Origin: Erwinia psidii
Lineage (GTDB): Bacteria > Pseudomonadota > Gammaproteobacteria > Enterobacterales > Enterobacteriaceae
DNA length: 64,000 bases
NCBI RefSeq assembly: GCF_003846135.1
Contig: NZ_RHHM01000018.1
Location: 31,231-95,230 of the forward strand
Direction of reading: 5' to 3'
Positions within the stretch are counted from its first letter, which is position 1. Every line of letters starts with the position of its first letter. Below are positions 10,128-20,551 of this stretch, piece after piece. The notes under the pieces were generated by a model that ran no database searches, was not told the DNA's origin, and saw only the letters and a list, made by a program, of their open reading frames with translations. Both the position numbers and the translations under genes were made by a program.

Positions 10128-10326
10128 CGTGGTGCCCTTGATCGTCTGGGTTGAAACGGCGTCCGCAGACGCTGTATGGTGCAATATTCGGAATATTCCG
10201 TCAAAGCAGCGCCACATTAGCACTGTCTGTTTTTTTAGCAAGAGAGTCGCACGGAAAAAACAAAGAAAAATGCGCTCAGCACCCAGCCACTGCGGTTTGC
10301 CGCATAACGCGGGCATTGCTATTTTG

Positions 10327-10358
10327 CCGGTTAACTGTATGCTTATACAGTTAACCGG
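10327..10358. promoter_or_regulatory. LexA box within a long palindrome, dinB promoter
   Basis: The LexA operator CTGTATGCTTATACAG lies at 10335-10350, only 15 bp before the dinB start, and matches CTGT-N8-ACAG. The symmetry extends beyond the LexA box: 14-bp arms (CCGGTTAACTGTAT and its complement) flank a 4-bp centre. SOS control of dinB is the established arrangement. Confidence 0.88.
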
Positions 10359-10365
10359 AGGGCCT

Positions 10366-11421
10366 GTGCGTAAGATCATTCACGTTGATATGGACTGCTT
10401 TTATGCCGCAGTAGAAATGCGCGACGATCCCAGTTTGCGTGACATCCCGATTGCTATTGGCGGCAGCCATCTGAAACGTGGCGTGATCAGTACGGCCAAC
10501 TATCCGGCCCGAAAATTTGGTGTCCACAGCGCGATGTCCACCGCGATGGCGCTGAAACTGTGCCCGCATCTGAAAGTGATCGCCGGACGTTTTGATGCCT
10601 ACAAAGAAGCCAGTAATCATATTCGTGAGATCTTCTCCCGCTACACTGCCCTGATTGAGCCGCTGTCACTGGATGAGGCCTATCTGGATGTGACTGACAG
10701 CCCGCATTGCCAGGGTTCTGCCACGCTGATTGCGCGCGATATCCGCCAGACTATCTTTGCTGAACTGCATCTGACCGCTTCCGCCGGTATTGCGCCGGTT
10801 AAATTCCTTGCCAAAATCGCTTCCGATCTTAACAAGCCTGACGGACAGTGTGTGATCACCCCGGCAGAGATGCCCGGCATTCTGCTGACGCTGCCTTTGG
10901 TCAAAATCCCTGGCGTGGGTAAAGTGACGGGGAAAAAACTGGAGGCGTTGGGGCTGGTGACCTGTGGTGATGTGCAAAACAGTGACCAGGCAACCCTGCT
11001 GAAGCGGTTTGGTAAGTTTGGCCGCGTGCTCTGGGAGCGATGCCACGGTATTGACCAACGTGAGGTGGTCACGGACAGATTGCGTAAGTCGCTGGGCGTG
11101 GAGCGCACACTCTCTGAAGATATTCATCACTGGGAACAGTGCATGACCATCATTGATTTTCTTTATGAAGAGCTGGAACGCCGTCTAATCAAAATCAGAC
11201 CCGACAGGCTGATTGCCCGTCAGGGAGTAAAACTCAAGTTTGATGATTTTCAGCAGACCACCCAGGAACATCTGTGGCCAGTTCTGAATAAGGCGGATTT
11301 TATCGCGGTGGCGAAACACATCTGGGACGAACGTCGTGGAGGGCGTGGCGTTCGGTTGGTGGGGCTACATGTGATGTTGCCAGATCCGCAGCTGGATCGT
11401 CAGCTACCGCTGGGGCTTTAA
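10366..11421 (+). CDS. dinB: DNA polymerase IV
   Basis: The GTG at 10366 gives a 351-residue protein, exactly the E. coli DinB length; the frame stays open upstream to 9988 but that part has no similarity. Y-family signatures are intact: [12 protein letters not shown] with the first metal-binding aspartate at the N-terminus, the SLDEAYLDV motif in the palm, a helix-hairpin-helix region ([18 protein letters not shown]) and the C-terminal little-finger domain ending in the QLPLGL beta-clamp-binding motif. It performs error-prone translesion synthesis. A strong LexA box just upstream indicates SOS induction. Confidence 0.96.
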   Translation: MRKIIHVDMDCFYAAVEMRDDPSLRDIPIAIGGSHLKRGVISTANYPARKFGVHSAMSTAMALKLCPHLKVIAGRFDAYKEASNHIREIFSRYTALIEPLSLDEAYLDVTDSPHCQGSATLIARDIRQTIFAELHLTASAGIAPVKFLAKIASDLNKPDGQCVITPAEMPGILLTLPLVKIPGVGKVTGKKLEALGLVTCGDVQNSDQATLLKRFGKFGRVLWERCHGIDQREVVTDRLRKSLGVERTLSEDIHHWEQCMTIIDFLYEELERRLIKIRPDRLIARQGVKLKFDDFQQTTQEHLWPVLNKADFIAVAKHIWDERRGGRGVRLVGLHVMLPDPQLDRQLPLGL

Positions 11422-11898
11422 CGCGTCTGACGTCGGATTAATCAACACCAGGCAGGGTATTTTTTCGAATGCGGCGGCGCATAAGTAGCGCCCCGGCGAT
11501 GACGAAAAGCGGCGTGTTAATCAGGAACAACAGAATGTTTTGATTCATCTGTCGCTGACCACCGACCCGACAAACGGTCTGGACAGCAGTGGGAAGGTTG
11601 CAAAGAGCACGATCAGGCCGCAGCAGGGCAGACAGAAAAACCTTCATGGCACTTTCCAGAACCAGACTTTAACCGCGTCAAAACAGTGGCTGGCCCAGCC
11701 TTCCCGGTGCATACCCCATTGCATACGAAACCTGGTCAGTGTGTCCGTCAGCCGCATGCCGTTCCACAGGTCAATTCCCCGCAGCGATTGCCGAATGGCT
11801 CGCCACGCAGTCGCCAGTGGTCTTTATCCAGACCGTCTTTTTATCAAAATCATCAAAACGGATAGACATAAAAGGAGATTTCTTCTCCGTTACCGAAG
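11422..11898 (-). other. Gap between dinB and pepD with tiny or broken frames
   Basis: This 477-bp stretch has no full gene. On the minus strand, just downstream of pepD, short frames follow one another. An ATG at 11869 with GGAG upstream opens 32 codons (MSIRFDDFDKK...). Another frame ends in FDAVKVWFWKVP and its stop overlaps a following ATG at 11647. A hydrophobic frame (GLIVLFATFPLLSRPF) ends at an ATGA overlap with the ATG at 11548, which opens a 36-residue membrane-like peptide (MNQNILLFLINTPLF..., stop at 11438). The frames look like either very small membrane proteins or pieces of one or two genes broken by frameshifts. I do not recognise them. Confidence 0.4.
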
Positions 11899-13356
11899 TT
11901 ATTTCGCCGGGATGTTTTTGAGCAGCGCGGTCAGCAGCTGCCAGTACAGACCAACGCTGCCAATATGCACCTGTTCATCCGGTGAGTGCGGGCCGGTAAT
12001 GGTTGGGCCAATGGATACCATGTCCATTTCCGGGTAGGGTTTTTTGAACAAACCACATTCAAGCCCTGCATGAATTACCTGAATGTTCGGCGTTTTGTTA
12101 AACAGCGTTTTATAGGTTTCTGCCACCACTGCCATCACGGGGGAAGACGCATCTGGCTGCCAGCCGGGATAGTTGCCTTTGGCTTCGGTTTTTGCGCCCG
12201 CGAGATCGCCCAGCGCCGTAAGCATTCCGACGACATCATCTTTACCGCTGTCAATCAGCGAGCGCACCAGACAGTTGATTTTTGCCTCGTCCTGGGTCAT
12301 TGACACCACGCCGACGTTCAGTGAGGTTTCCACCACGCCTTTCATGACATCAGAATTGCGGATCACCCCGTTTGGCGTACTGTTCAGCAGTGCGATAAAG
12401 GTATTCCGGCTGCTGGCGGTCAGCGCCTGCTCAGCTGAGGTCGCGTTTTCCACCGTGATATGGATATTTTTCTCTTTCAGACCCAGTTCATTTTGCAGCG
12501 TGGCCAGATATTCCAGCGCCAGATGCTTGAGTTTATCAACGTTTGCCGCCGCAACGGCCAGTGTGGCAACGGCTTCGCGAGGGATGGCATTACGCAGTGT
12601 ACCACCGGTAAAATCAGTCAGACGCAAATCAAGCTGTCCGGCATGAGTAAACAGGAAACGGGCCAGCAATTTGTTGGCATTGCCCAGACCTGAATGAATG
12701 TCTGCACCAGAATGCCCGCCCTTTAATCCTTTCAGGCTCAGTGTAAGCCGGACAAAATCTGCCGGAATGGTTTCCCGCTGAAGTGGCAGCTTGCTGGTGA
12801 AATCGATGCCACCGGCACAGCCCATATAAATTTCACCTTCCTCTTCGGAGTCGGTGTTGATCAGAATTTCTGCCTGCAACCAGTTAGATTGCAAACCAAA
12901 AGCGCCTGTCATGCCGGTTTCTTCGGTCATGGTCAGCAGCACTTCCAGCGGACCATGTTCCACGGATTTATCGGCCAGCACGGCCAGTGCAGAAGCCAGA
13001 CCAATGCCGTTGTCTGCCCCAAGCGTGGTACCGCGCGCCTTCACCCATTCACCATCAATCCACGGCTGAATCGGATCTTTAGTAAAGTCATGTACCGTAT
13101 CGTTGTTTTTTTGCGGCACCATATCCAGGTGTGCCTGCAGCGCGACTGGCTTGAGATTTTCCAGACCCGGCGTGGCAGCTTTACGGATCAGAATATTGCC
13201 CACCTCATCGCGGTCGGTGGCAAAGCCCTGCTCCGCTGCCCATGACAAAATGTACTGTGCCAGCTGTTCTTCATGATAAGAGGGGTGGGGAATGGCGCAT
13301 ATTTTGGCAAAAATGTCCCACAGCGGCTGTGGTGACAGTTGGGACAATTCAGACAC
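11899..13356 (-). CDS. pepD: Cytosol nonspecific dipeptidase (aminoacyl-histidine dipeptidase)
   Basis: The 485-residue protein has the length and M20-family metallopeptidase architecture of E. coli PepD. Metal-binding signatures are present: LQAHLDMVPQKN near residue 80, TLGADNGIG near 118 and LLTMTEETGMTGAFG near 150, with the dimerisation (lid) domain in the middle and HAGLECG near the end. It hydrolyses a wide range of dipeptides including carnosine-type Xaa-His. It is divergent from gpt across 250 bp, as in E. coli, and the final residues NIPAK match the family. Confidence 0.96.
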   Translation of the reverse strand: MSELSQLSPQPLWDIFAKICAIPHPSYHEEQLAQYILSWAAEQGFATDRDEVGNILIRKAATPGLENLKPVALQAHLDMVPQKNNDTVHDFTKDPIQPWIDGEWVKARGTTLGADNGIGLASALAVLADKSVEHGPLEVLLTMTEETGMTGAFGLQSNWLQAEILINTDSEEEGEIYMGCAGGIDFTSKLPLQRETIPADFVRLTLSLKGLKGGHSGADIHSGLGNANKLLARFLFTHAGQLDLRLTDFTGGTLRNAIPREAVATLAVAAANVDKLKHLALEYLATLQNELGLKEKNIHITVENATSAEQALTASSRNTFIALLNSTPNGVIRNSDVMKGVVETSLNVGVVSMTQDEAKINCLVRSLIDSGKDDVVGMLTALGDLAGAKTEAKGNYPGWQPDASSPVMAVVAETYKTLFNKTPNIQVIHAGLECGLFKKPYPEMDMVSIGPTITGPHSPDEQVHIGSVGLYWQLLTALLKNIPAK

Positions 13357-13606
13357 GATAAATCTCCTGTGCCGGCACCCGCAGATGAGCAGCGATGGTG
13401 CAGGATGAACATTGACAGTCAGGTTAGCTTACGCAACAGACCTGCGTGATGTGGGAAAGAATATCATCGTTTCCGGCGTGATGCTTGTCTGTGGCGGGGA
13501 AAAGCCAGCCCGATGCTGGTTTTTGGTGACACAGGTCTTTATAATCCTGCGCAACCCTTCTCTCTGTACACTTTTAAGCCAGCAAGCCTGGTCGGAATTT
13601 CTTTTT

Positions 13607-14065
13607 ATGAGCGAAAAATACGTCGTCACCTGGGATATGTTGCAAATCCATGCCCGCAAACTGGCCCAGCGCCTGCTTCCCGTTGAGCAGTGGCGGGGAA
13701 TTATCGCGGTCAGCCGTGGAGGCCTGGTGCCTGCTTCTTTACTGGCCCGTGAGCTGTGCATTCGCTATGTTGATACCGTGTGCATTTCCAGCTATGACCA
13801 CGATAATCAGCGTGAAATGACAGTACTGAAGCGTGCAGAGGGTGACGGGGAAGGTTTTATTGTGATCGACGATCTGGTGGATACCGGAGGGACGGCTCAG
13901 GCTATCCGGGATATGTACCCGAAAGCGCGTTTTGTGACCATTTTTGCCAAACCGGCAGGCCGTCCGCTGGTGGATGACTATGTGGTTGATATTCCACAAA
14001 ACACCTGGATTGAGCAGCCGTGGGATATGGGCGTGGTCTACATTCCACCCATTGTGCAGGAGTGA
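13607..14065 (+). CDS. gpt: Xanthine-guanine phosphoribosyltransferase
   Basis: The ATG at 13607 gives 152 residues, the usual Gpt length. The type I phosphoribosyltransferase motif [14 protein letters not shown] binds PRPP, and [15 protein letters not shown] ([11 protein letters not shown]) and [11 protein letters not shown] segments belong to the family. It salvages xanthine, guanine and hypoxanthine as nucleotides at the inner side of the membrane. The frame is open upstream to 13412, but homology begins at [11 protein letters not shown] strong terminator follows directly. Confidence 0.95.
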   Translation: MSEKYVVTWDMLQIHARKLAQRLLPVEQWRGIIAVSRGGLVPASLLARELCIRYVDTVCISSYDHDNQREMTVLKRAEGDGEGFIVIDDLVDTGGTAQAIRDMYPKARFVTIFAKPAGRPLVDDYVVDIPQNTWIEQPWDMGVVYIPPIVQE

Positions 14066-14080
14066 TTGACCTGTATCATT

Positions 14081-14114
14081 GCAACGCCCGGTTATGCCGG
14101 GCGTTGCCGTTTTT
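14081..14114 (+). terminator. Intrinsic terminator after gpt
   Basis: A GC-rich stem (GCAACGCCCGG / CCGGGCGTTGC) with a 5-nt loop is followed after two bases by a run of five T. Confidence 0.9.
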
Positions 14115-14182
14115 GCGCTTAGTACAGCATAACCTGCCAGGCTAGACTATCGGACTCATCACGGTCGGAGAATAGCCACGTT

Positions 14183-15433
14183 ATGACAGAGAAAAACCTG
14201 AGCGAGGAGCTGTTTAAACCCCGCTTCAAGCATCCTGAAACATCATCTTTGGTTCGCCGTCTTCACCATCATCAACCGCTGACCATTTACTCCGCGCTGG
14301 AAGGGGAAAGCCACACCGGCTGGTACCGTATGATCAATCGCCTGCTGTGGGCCTGGCGTGGCGTGTCACCGCTGGAAATGGGGGAAGTACTGGCCCGGAT
14401 AGCCAGTAGCCAGGCGGAACATACTGACGACCAGCTGCTGGATACCGTGGTGGGCTATCGGGGAGGCAACTGGGTCTATGAGTGGTCAAAGCAGGCGTCG
14501 CTGTGGCAGGAACGGGCCGCGGGTGAGCAGGACGATCAGGCGGCCGGACACAGTCTGTTGCAGGCGGTAAATCTGTTCAGCATTGCCGGTTATCCCTATC
14601 TGAAAGGTGACGAACTGGCTGAACAGGCGCAGTTGATGGCGAGTCGTGCCTACGAACAGGCTGCTGCCAGATTACCGGGTGAGCTTAAAGAACTGGAATT
14701 TGCTATCGCCGGCGCCAGTCCGGTGTCGGGTTTTTTGCATATGCCCGCCAGAAGCCGCGCACCGTATCCCACCGTCCTGTTATGTGGCAGCCTTGATGGA
14801 TTGCAGACCGACCACTATCGTCTGTTTCACCGCTATCTTGCACCACGCGGTATCGCTTTACTGACCGTTGACATGCCTTCAATTGGCTTTTCTGCAAAAT
14901 GGAAACTGACTCAGGACACCAGCTTTTTGCATCAGCAGGTGTTGCAGCAACTGTCGGGCGTCCCGTGGGTGGATCACACCCGTGTGGCGGCATTTGGTTT
15001 GCGTTTTGGCGCAAATGTGGCGGTGCGGCTGGCGTATCTGGAGTCGAACCGTCTGCGGGCGGTCGCCTGCCTGGGGCCTGTCGTTCACAGTCTGTTGTCC
15101 GATCGCCAGTGGCAGGACAAAGTGCCGGAAATGTATATGGATGTGCTGGCCAGCCGATTGGGGATGGCAAGCGCGGCGGACTGCGCATTGCGTATGGAAC
15201 TGAACTGTTATTCGCTTAAAACCCAGGGATTGCTGGGCAGGCGCTGTCCTACGCCGATGCTCTCTGCTTACTGGCGGGATGATCCTTTCAGCCCGGAGGA
15301 GGAGTCGCGTCTGATTGCACGCTCCTCAGCCCAGAGCCAGCTGATGATGATAGAACGATCTCCTGCATTGAGCAGCTTTGACAGGGCATTACATGATATT
15401 GTCGTCTGGCTGGCAAAACGGCTGGGCTGCTGA
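14183..15433 (+). CDS. frsA: FrsA (YafA), alpha/beta-hydrolase-fold protein
   Basis: The 416-residue protein matches the DUF1100/FrsA family (E. coli 414). It begins [21 protein letters not shown] and has the alpha/beta-hydrolase core with the segment [19 protein letters not shown] at the nucleophile-elbow position, where the usual GxSxG serine is replaced as in other FrsA proteins. It has been described as an esterase/decarboxylase-like protein that binds unphosphorylated enzyme IIA-Glc in related bacteria and influences fermentation versus respiration. It sits between gpt and crl as in E. coli. Confidence 0.93.
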   Translation: MTEKNLSEELFKPRFKHPETSSLVRRLHHHQPLTIYSALEGESHTGWYRMINRLLWAWRGVSPLEMGEVLARIASSQAEHTDDQLLDTVVGYRGGNWVYEWSKQASLWQERAAGEQDDQAAGHSLLQAVNLFSIAGYPYLKGDELAEQAQLMASRAYEQAAARLPGELKELEFAIAGASPVSGFLHMPARSRAPYPTVLLCGSLDGLQTDHYRLFHRYLAPRGIALLTVDMPSIGFSAKWKLTQDTSFLHQQVLQQLSGVPWVDHTRVAAFGLRFGANVAVRLAYLESNRLRAVACLGPVVHSLLSDRQWQDKVPEMYMDVLASRLGMASAADCALRMELNCYSLKTQGLLGRRCPTPMLSAYWRDDPFSPEEESRLIARSSAQSQLMMIERSPALSSFDRALHDIVVWLAKRLGC

Positions 15434-15534
15434 CTGGCGAAAACGCAAGAGTTTGCTATACCCATTAGACTCAGATGGCGAGCTGTGTCTCTGCAATCAG
15501 GGAAAAACCAAAGCTCAATTCTGGAGGTTATAAG

Positions 15535-15936
15535 ATGGCGTTACCTGGTGGGCATCCCAAAAGCCGGTTTATGAAGCGTTTTGGATCTTTGGGGCCATAT
15601 ATTCGCGAAGCTAAATGCGGGGAAGACCGCTTTTTCTTTGACTGTCTTGCTGTTTGCGTCAATGTAAAGCCGGCTCCTGAGCTGCGTGAATTTTGGGGCT
15701 GGTGGATGGAGCTGGAAGCCCAGGACGACCATTTCACCTATGAATATCACTTTGGGCTATTTGATAAAGCAGGAAACTGGAAGCCTTCGGCAGTCAAAGG
15801 GAAAGAAAACAATGCGCGGCTGGAAGAGACGCTGCGTAATTTTCACGGGCGATTGAAAGCCCTGCTGGAAGAGAGCGAAGTGGGGCTGAAGCCCGCAGCA
15901 AATTTTGCCGATGAGCCGATTCGGCTGAGCGCCTGA
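15535..15936 (+). CDS. crl: Sigma factor-binding protein Crl
   Basis: The product is 133 residues, equal to E. coli Crl, and the central segment [32 protein letters not shown] is nearly invariant. Crl binds sigma-S and promotes its assembly with core RNA polymerase, which favours stationary-phase and curli/biofilm genes. The start at 15535 has GGAGG upstream; the frame open to 15475 contains no Crl similarity. Crl is limited to a group of gammaproteobacteria, which supports the enterobacterial placement. Confidence 0.96.
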   Translation: MALPGGHPKSRFMKRFGSLGPYIREAKCGEDRFFFDCLAVCVNVKPAPELREFWGWWMELEAQDDHFTYEYHFGLFDKAGNWKPSAVKGKENNARLEETLRNFHGRLKALLEESEVGLKPAANFADEPIRLSA

Positions 15937-15950
15937 GTGTGATTGAATTC

Positions 15951-15980
15951 AATCAAGGCTGGCCATTGCCAGCCTTGATT
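15951..15980. terminator. Hairpin between crl and the porin gene
   Basis: A nearly perfect inverted repeat (AATCAAGGCTGGC / GCCAGCCTTGATT) lies between the convergent crl and phoE-type genes. It lacks a long T-run but its place between two stop codons suggests bidirectional termination. Confidence 0.6.
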
Positions 15981-16014
15981 ACAGACCCTTCACGAGGGGT
16001 AGCGGTATAACAAA

Positions 16015-17133
16015 TCAGAACTGATAGGTGATACCGACCGCAACAACATCGTCGTTGTTGAGAGCGAGCTTGTTGTTATCGCCCAGCTGGTTGATTTTGT
16101 AATCAACGTAGGTGTTCATGTTTTTGTTGAAATAGTACGTGGCACCCACATCGATATATTTCACCAGATCGACATCGCCAATGCCTTCAATGTCTTTGCC
16201 TTTGGTCTGAACGTAGCCCAGTGATGGACGCAGGCCGAAGTCAAACTGATACTGGGCAACCAGTTCCAGATTCTGTGCTTTGTTGGCCGCGCCAGCAACG
16301 TTGACGGACTGATTGTTGATGACAGCCGTGCCGCTGATCGGGGTCATGTTACGTGTTTCGGTATAGATCGCCGCCAGGTAGACGCTGTTGGCATCATACT
16401 TCACGCCTGTACCCCATGAGTCCGCTTTATCGCCTTTACCGAATGCTGCGGCCTGCTGGGCGTCAGTACGATCGGAACTGGTGTAAGCGCCGCTAATGCT
16501 CACGCCGGAATTACCCAAGGCATAAGCCACCGATGCACCGTAGCCATCGCCATTCTGTCTGCTGGTGGTAGTACGCTGGTTGGCGGTGTCAGCGTCGTTT
16601 TTACCCTGGTATTGCAGGGCAAACTTCAGGCCGTCCACCAGGCCAAAGAAGTTGCTGTTACGGTAAGTGGCAACGCCGGTGGCACGCTGGGTCATATAGT
16701 TATCTGTACGCGCCGTGCCATTACCACCGAACTCAGGGAGCATATCGGTCCAGGCTTCCACATCGTACAGCACGCCATAGTTACGACCGTAATCTAAGGA
16801 ACCATAGTCACCGAATTTCAGACCGGCAAAGCCCAGACGGGTTTTGCTGCCGAGGGTGGCATCGCCGTCAGCTTCCGAATGATTCGTACTGAACTGATAT
16901 TCCCACTGACCATAGCCGGTCATCAGATCGTTAATTTGCGTCTGGCCTTTAAAACCCATACGCATATAAGAGGTGTCGCCATTCATACTGCCATTGTCGC
17001 TGAAATAATGAACGCCTTTGACTTTGCCGTAAAAATCCAGTTTGTTACCGTCTTTATTATAAATTTCCGCGGCATGTACGGTGTTGGAGAGGGCCAGTGC
17101 GGCGGTAATAATGGCCAGTGCGCTTTTCTTCAT
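16015..17133 (-). CDS. phoE: Trimeric porin of the OmpC/OmpF/PhoE family, PhoE position
   Basis: The 372-residue precursor has a 21-residue signal peptide ending HA followed by [17 protein letters not shown], the start of a general porin barrel. It contains the constriction-loop motif PEFGG and ends in the assembly signal VAVGITYQF. General porins of this group are hard to separate by sequence. The name phoE is based on position between crl and proB, as in E. coli, and on a good Pho box upstream. Phosphate-starvation control through PhoB follows from that box as inference. Loop regions (for example [13 protein letters not shown]) differ from E. coli PhoE, as is normal for surface loops. Confidence 0.85.
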   Translation of the reverse strand: MKKSALAIITAALALSNTVHAAEIYNKDGNKLDFYGKVKGVHYFSDNGSMNGDTSYMRMGFKGQTQINDLMTGYGQWEYQFSTNHSEADGDATLGSKTRLGFAGLKFGDYGSLDYGRNYGVLYDVEAWTDMLPEFGGNGTARTDNYMTQRATGVATYRNSNFFGLVDGLKFALQYQGKNDADTANQRTTTSRQNGDGYGASVAYALGNSGVSISGAYTSSDRTDAQQAAAFGKGDKADSWGTGVKYDANSVYLAAIYTETRNMTPISGTAVINNQSVNVAGAANKAQNLELVAQYQFDFGLRPSLGYVQTKGKDIEGIGDVDLVKYIDVGATYYFNKNMNTYVDYKINQLGDNNKLALNNDDVVAVGITYQF

Positions 17134-17172
17134 TTTGCTATCAATCCCAAGTGAGTAAATTTTTATTGTGTT

Positions 17173-17190
17173 CTTAAGAATATTCTTAAG
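17173..17190. repeat. Perfect 18-bp palindrome in the porin leader
   Basis: CTTAAGAATATTCTTAAG is a perfect palindrome without spacer, 40 bp before the porin start in the transcribed leader or near the promoter. It could be a regulator site or a small mRNA hairpin; no known site was recognised. Confidence 0.5.
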
Positions 17191-17214
17191 TCAGGAATGT
17201 TGTACCGCGCAAAT

Positions 17215-17232
17215 ATTGCAGATTTATTACAA
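17215..17232 (-). promoter_or_regulatory. Pho box upstream of the porin gene
   Basis: On the minus strand the sequence TTGTAATAAATCTGCAAT has two 7-bp direct repeats separated by AAAT, matching CTGTCAT-N4-CTGTCAT at 10 of 14 positions. A possible -10 element (TACAAC, complement of 17197-17205) follows about 10 bp downstream. This is the layout of PhoB-activated promoters such as E. coli phoE. Confidence 0.65.
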
Positions 17233-17370
17233 CCGGGTTAGGCGATGATGAACTTTTTATTTGCAGCACTGTCAGTGGATTTTACGCCTTTTCCGCTGCC
17301 GCCTGTTGGCTTCCGCAAGCACACCTGATACAAAGACTTCCTTATCTTTTTTTCGTTACGGCAGGAAACA

Positions 17371-18474
17371 ATGAGCAGCAGCCAGACCCTGGTAGTCAAA
17401 CTGGGGACCAGCGTATTAACCGGCGGATCGCGTCGGCTGAACCGGGCACATATCGTTGAGCTGGTGCGCCAGTGCGCACAGCAACATGCAGCGGGCCACC
17501 GGATTGTGATCGTGACCTCTGGCGCAATGGCCGCCGGGCGTGAGCACCTGGGCTACCCGGAACTGCCACCGACCATTGCCTCTAAGCAGCTGCTGGCTGC
17601 GGTGGGGCAAAGCCGCTTAATCCAGCTGTGGGAACAGCTGTTTTCTATTTATGGCATCCATATCGGTCAGATGCTGTTAACCCGTGCCGATCTGGAAGAT
17701 CGTGAGCGTTTCCTTAATGCGCGGGATACGCTGCGGGCGCTGCTGGACAACCATATTGTGCCCGTCATCAATGAAAACGACGCGGTGGCGACGGCGGAAA
17801 TTAAAGTGGGCGATAATGACAATCTGTCCGCGCTGGCGGCGATTCTGGCGGGTGCAGACAAACTGTTGTTGCTAACCGATCAGGCGGGTTTGTTTACCGC
17901 CGATCCACGTAACAACCCGCAGGCGGAGCTGATTCAGGACGTACACGGCATTGACGATGCTCTGCGCGCCCTGGCGGGTGACAGCGTATCCGGTCTGGGA
18001 ACCGGCGGTATGACCACCAAGTTGCAGGCGGCCGATGTTGCCTGTCGCGCTGGCATTGATACCATTATTGCGGCCGGAAGTCGCGCCGGGGTGATCGGTG
18101 ATGTGATTGCGAGCACGCCAGTGGGAACCTGCTTCCATGCCATGCAGACGCCGCTTGAAAACCGCAAGCGCTGGATATTTGGTGCGCCGCCGGCGGGCGA
18201 AATCACCGTGGATGATGGCGCACTCTCTGCCATTCTGGCGCGTGGCAGTTCGCTGTTGCCTAAAGGTATTCGTGGGATTAGCGGAAATTTTTCACGCGGC
18301 GAAGTGATCCGCATCCTTAGCCTGCAAGGCCGCGATGTGGCACACGGCGTCTGCCGCTACAACAGCGATGCCATGCGACTGATTGCCGGGCACCACTCCC
18401 AGCAGATCAACGAGATTCTGGGTTATGAATATGGCCCGGTTGCCGTACATCGCGATGATATGATTGTCAGCTAA
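17371..18474 (+). CDS. proB: Glutamate 5-kinase
   Basis: The 367-residue protein (same length as E. coli ProB) has an amino-acid kinase domain ([12 protein letters not shown] at the N-terminus, [35 protein letters not shown]) and a C-terminal PUA domain. It makes gamma-glutamyl phosphate, the first step of proline synthesis, and is normally feedback-inhibited by proline. It is divergent from the porin gene and followed at 13 bp by proA, so both are one operon. Confidence 0.97.
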   Translation: MSSSQTLVVKLGTSVLTGGSRRLNRAHIVELVRQCAQQHAAGHRIVIVTSGAMAAGREHLGYPELPPTIASKQLLAAVGQSRLIQLWEQLFSIYGIHIGQMLLTRADLEDRERFLNARDTLRALLDNHIVPVINENDAVATAEIKVGDNDNLSALAAILAGADKLLLLTDQAGLFTADPRNNPQAELIQDVHGIDDALRALAGDSVSGLGTGGMTTKLQAADVACRAGIDTIIAAGSRAGVIGDVIASTPVGTCFHAMQTPLENRKRWIFGAPPAGEITVDDGALSAILARGSSLLPKGIRGISGNFSRGEVIRILSLQGRDVAHGVCRYNSDAMRLIAGHHSQQINEILGYEYGPVAVHRDDMIVS

Positions 18475-18487
18475 GGAGCCGGACATA

Positions 18488-19741
18488 ATGCTTGAAGAAA
18501 TGGGTAAAGCGGCGAAGGCCGCGTCTTATCAGTTGGCTGTGCTGTCTGGCGTGCAGAAAAATCAGGTTCTGCTGACCATCGCGGACCGGCTGGAAACACA
18601 GAGTGCGGAGATCCTGTCCGCCAATGAACACGATCTGGCCGACGCCCGTAAAAATGGCATGAGCGAAGCGCTGCTGGATCGCCTGATGCTTAATTCGGCC
18701 CGTTTGCAAGGGATTGCGGATGATGTGCGCAAGGTGTGCCAGCTGGCCGATCCGGTTGGGGTGGTAATGGATGGTGGCCAGCTGGATAACGGCCTGCGTA
18801 TTGAACGCCGTCGCGTCCCGCTGGGGGTGGTGGGGGTTATTTATGAAGCGCGTCCAAACGTGACGGTGGATGTTGCCTCACTGTGCCTGAAAACCGGTAA
18901 TGCGGCGATCCTTCGTGGTGGGAAAGAGACTTACCGCACTAATGGTGCCACCGTTCGCGTTATTCAGGAGGCGTTAAAGCAGCATGGACTGCCGGCGGCG
19001 GCGGTTCAGGCCATTGAAAGCCCGGATCGTGAACTGGTCAGCCAGCTACTGAAACTGGATCGTTATGTGGATATGCTGATCCCGCGGGGGGGCGTCGGCC
19101 TGCACAAGTTGTGCCGCGAGCAGTCCACTATTCCGGTGATCACCGGCGGTATAGGGGTCTGCCATACCTTTGTGGATGCGGATATCGACCCTGAAGCAGC
19201 GCTGAAGGTGATTGTCAATGCGAAAAAACAACGCCCCAGCGCCTGCAACTCACTGGAAACGCTGCTGGTCCACGCGGCGATTGCTGAACGTTTTCTGCCC
19301 GCATTAAGCCAGCGGATGCAACAGGAAGGGATCAGGCTACATGCCGATCCCCGTGCGATGCCACTGTTACAGGATGGCCCGGCAGAGGTGAGTGCGGTAA
19401 CGGATGAACAGTATCGCGATGAATGGCTGTCGCTGGATCTGAACGTCCGGCTGGTGGACTCGCTTGATGAAGGCATCGCGCATATCCGTGAATATGGTAC
19501 ACAGCATTCTGATGCTATCCTGACCCGCAGTATCCACAACGCCGATCGCTTTGTGAACGAGGTGGATTCTTCAGCGGTTTACGTTAACGCCAGTACCCGC
19601 TTTACTGATGGTGCTCAGTTTGGTCTTGGGGCGGAAGTTGCGGTCAGTACGCAAAAACTGCATGCCCGTGGCCCAATGGGACTGGAAGCGTTGACCACCT
19701 ATAAATGGGTGGCTTTTGGTAACGATACCGCCCGCCGTTAA
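18488..19741 (+). CDS. proA: Glutamate-5-semialdehyde dehydrogenase
   Basis: From the ATG at 18488 the protein is 417 residues, as in E. coli. It reduces gamma-glutamyl phosphate with NADPH to glutamate semialdehyde. The aldehyde-dehydrogenase-like catalytic region [16 protein letters not shown] contains the nucleophile cysteine, and [16 protein letters not shown] is the cofactor-binding segment. AAGGAG lies 8-13 nt upstream of the start. In E. coli the thrW tRNA follows proA; here an exporter gene follows and no tRNA is visible. Confidence 0.97.
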   Translation: MLEEMGKAAKAASYQLAVLSGVQKNQVLLTIADRLETQSAEILSANEHDLADARKNGMSEALLDRLMLNSARLQGIADDVRKVCQLADPVGVVMDGGQLDNGLRIERRRVPLGVVGVIYEARPNVTVDVASLCLKTGNAAILRGGKETYRTNGATVRVIQEALKQHGLPAAAVQAIESPDRELVSQLLKLDRYVDMLIPRGGVGLHKLCREQSTIPVITGGIGVCHTFVDADIDPEAALKVIVNAKKQRPSACNSLETLLVHAAIAERFLPALSQRMQQEGIRLHADPRAMPLLQDGPAEVSAVTDEQYRDEWLSLDLNVRLVDSLDEGIAHIREYGTQHSDAILTRSIHNADRFVNEVDSSAVYVNASTRFTDGAQFGLGAEVAVSTQKLHARGPMGLEALTTYKWVAFGNDTARR

Positions 19742-19751
19742 AGGCGGTTGA

Positions 19752-19774
19752 AAAAGCCACGGCGGGCGGCTTTT
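19752..19774 (+). terminator. Possible terminator after proA
   Basis: The stem AAAAGCC / GGCTTTT encloses a GC-rich loop and ends in a short T-run directly after the proBA operon. Confidence 0.5.
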
Positions 19775-19830
19775 ACATAAACCAGGAAGCTGCTGCGGTA
19801 GCTTCTTCCTGTAATCTGCGGAGCTTGCTG

Positions 19831-20460
19831 ATGGTCACACTCTCCCAGCTGTTGCCCTTTGCTGCAATCTCGTTAGGCCTGGTCCTTACGCCTGGGCCCA
19901 ACATGATCTACCTAATCTCACGCTCAATATGTCAGGGTCGGAAGGCGGGTTACCTGTCGCTGGCGGGGGTGGCGCTGGGATTTATTTTCTATATGTGCTG
20001 TGCGGCAATGGGCATCACCGCGCTGATTATGGCCGTGCCTGTTGCTTACGAAGCGCTGCGCATAGCGGGTGCACTTTATCTGTTGTATATGGCCTGGCAA
20101 GCTGTCTTCGGGGGAAAATCACCTTTTCAGCTTCGCGATTTTCCTGCTCACAGCGCCCGCAAGTTGTTCACTATGGGACTGCTGACTAATCTTCTCAATC
20201 CGAAAGCAGCACTGATTTACCTTACCCTGCTGCCACAGTTTATCAGGCCGGGCCAGGGCGGCTTACTGGCGCAATCGTTAACGCTGGGCGTGACGCAAAT
20301 TGCTATCAGTGTGTTGGTCAATGCGTCGATCGTTTTTGCTGCCGGGACCATTGCCGGGTGGTTAGCTGCACGTTCCGGTTGGCAAACGATGCAGCGCTGG
20401 CTGATGGGAACCGTCCTGACCGGACTGGCAATAAGAATGGTATTTGATGGACGTAAATAA
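19831..20460 (+). CDS. LysE/RhtB-family amino-acid exporter
   Basis: The 209-residue integral membrane protein has about six hydrophobic segments and the family signature LGLVLTPGPNMIYLISRS near residues 16-33, with NLLNPKAALIYLTLLPQF in the middle. Members export amino acids such as threonine, homoserine, lysine or cysteine derivatives; the substrate here is unknown. The start at 19831 has GCGGAG 7 nt upstream. It stands alone downstream of proBA, in the place that thrW occupies in E. coli. Confidence 0.88.
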   Translation: MVTLSQLLPFAAISLGLVLTPGPNMIYLISRSICQGRKAGYLSLAGVALGFIFYMCCAAMGITALIMAVPVAYEALRIAGALYLLYMAWQAVFGGKSPFQLRDFPAHSARKLFTMGLLTNLLNPKAALIYLTLLPQFIRPGQGGLLAQSLTLGVTQIAISVLVNASIVFAAGTIAGWLAARSGWQTMQRWLMGTVLTGLAIRMVFDGRK

Positions 20461-20551
20461 GAGGTAGGGCTGATTATTCATCAGGTGCTGGTTTTTCAGA
20501 TTTGGTTTGAGGTAATTTGTAGCTACGTTGCTACTGTGTCAGAAGGTACTG

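Noticed and set aside
9988..10365. In-frame extension of dinB upstream to 9988.
   Set aside because: It runs through the yafK 5' part and the LexA box; DinB similarity and family length start at the GTG at 10366.
10128..10379. N-terminal extension of yafK.
   Set aside because: It would remove the signal peptide from the N-terminus and overlap the dinB operator; the ATG at 10127 has a good ribosome-binding site.
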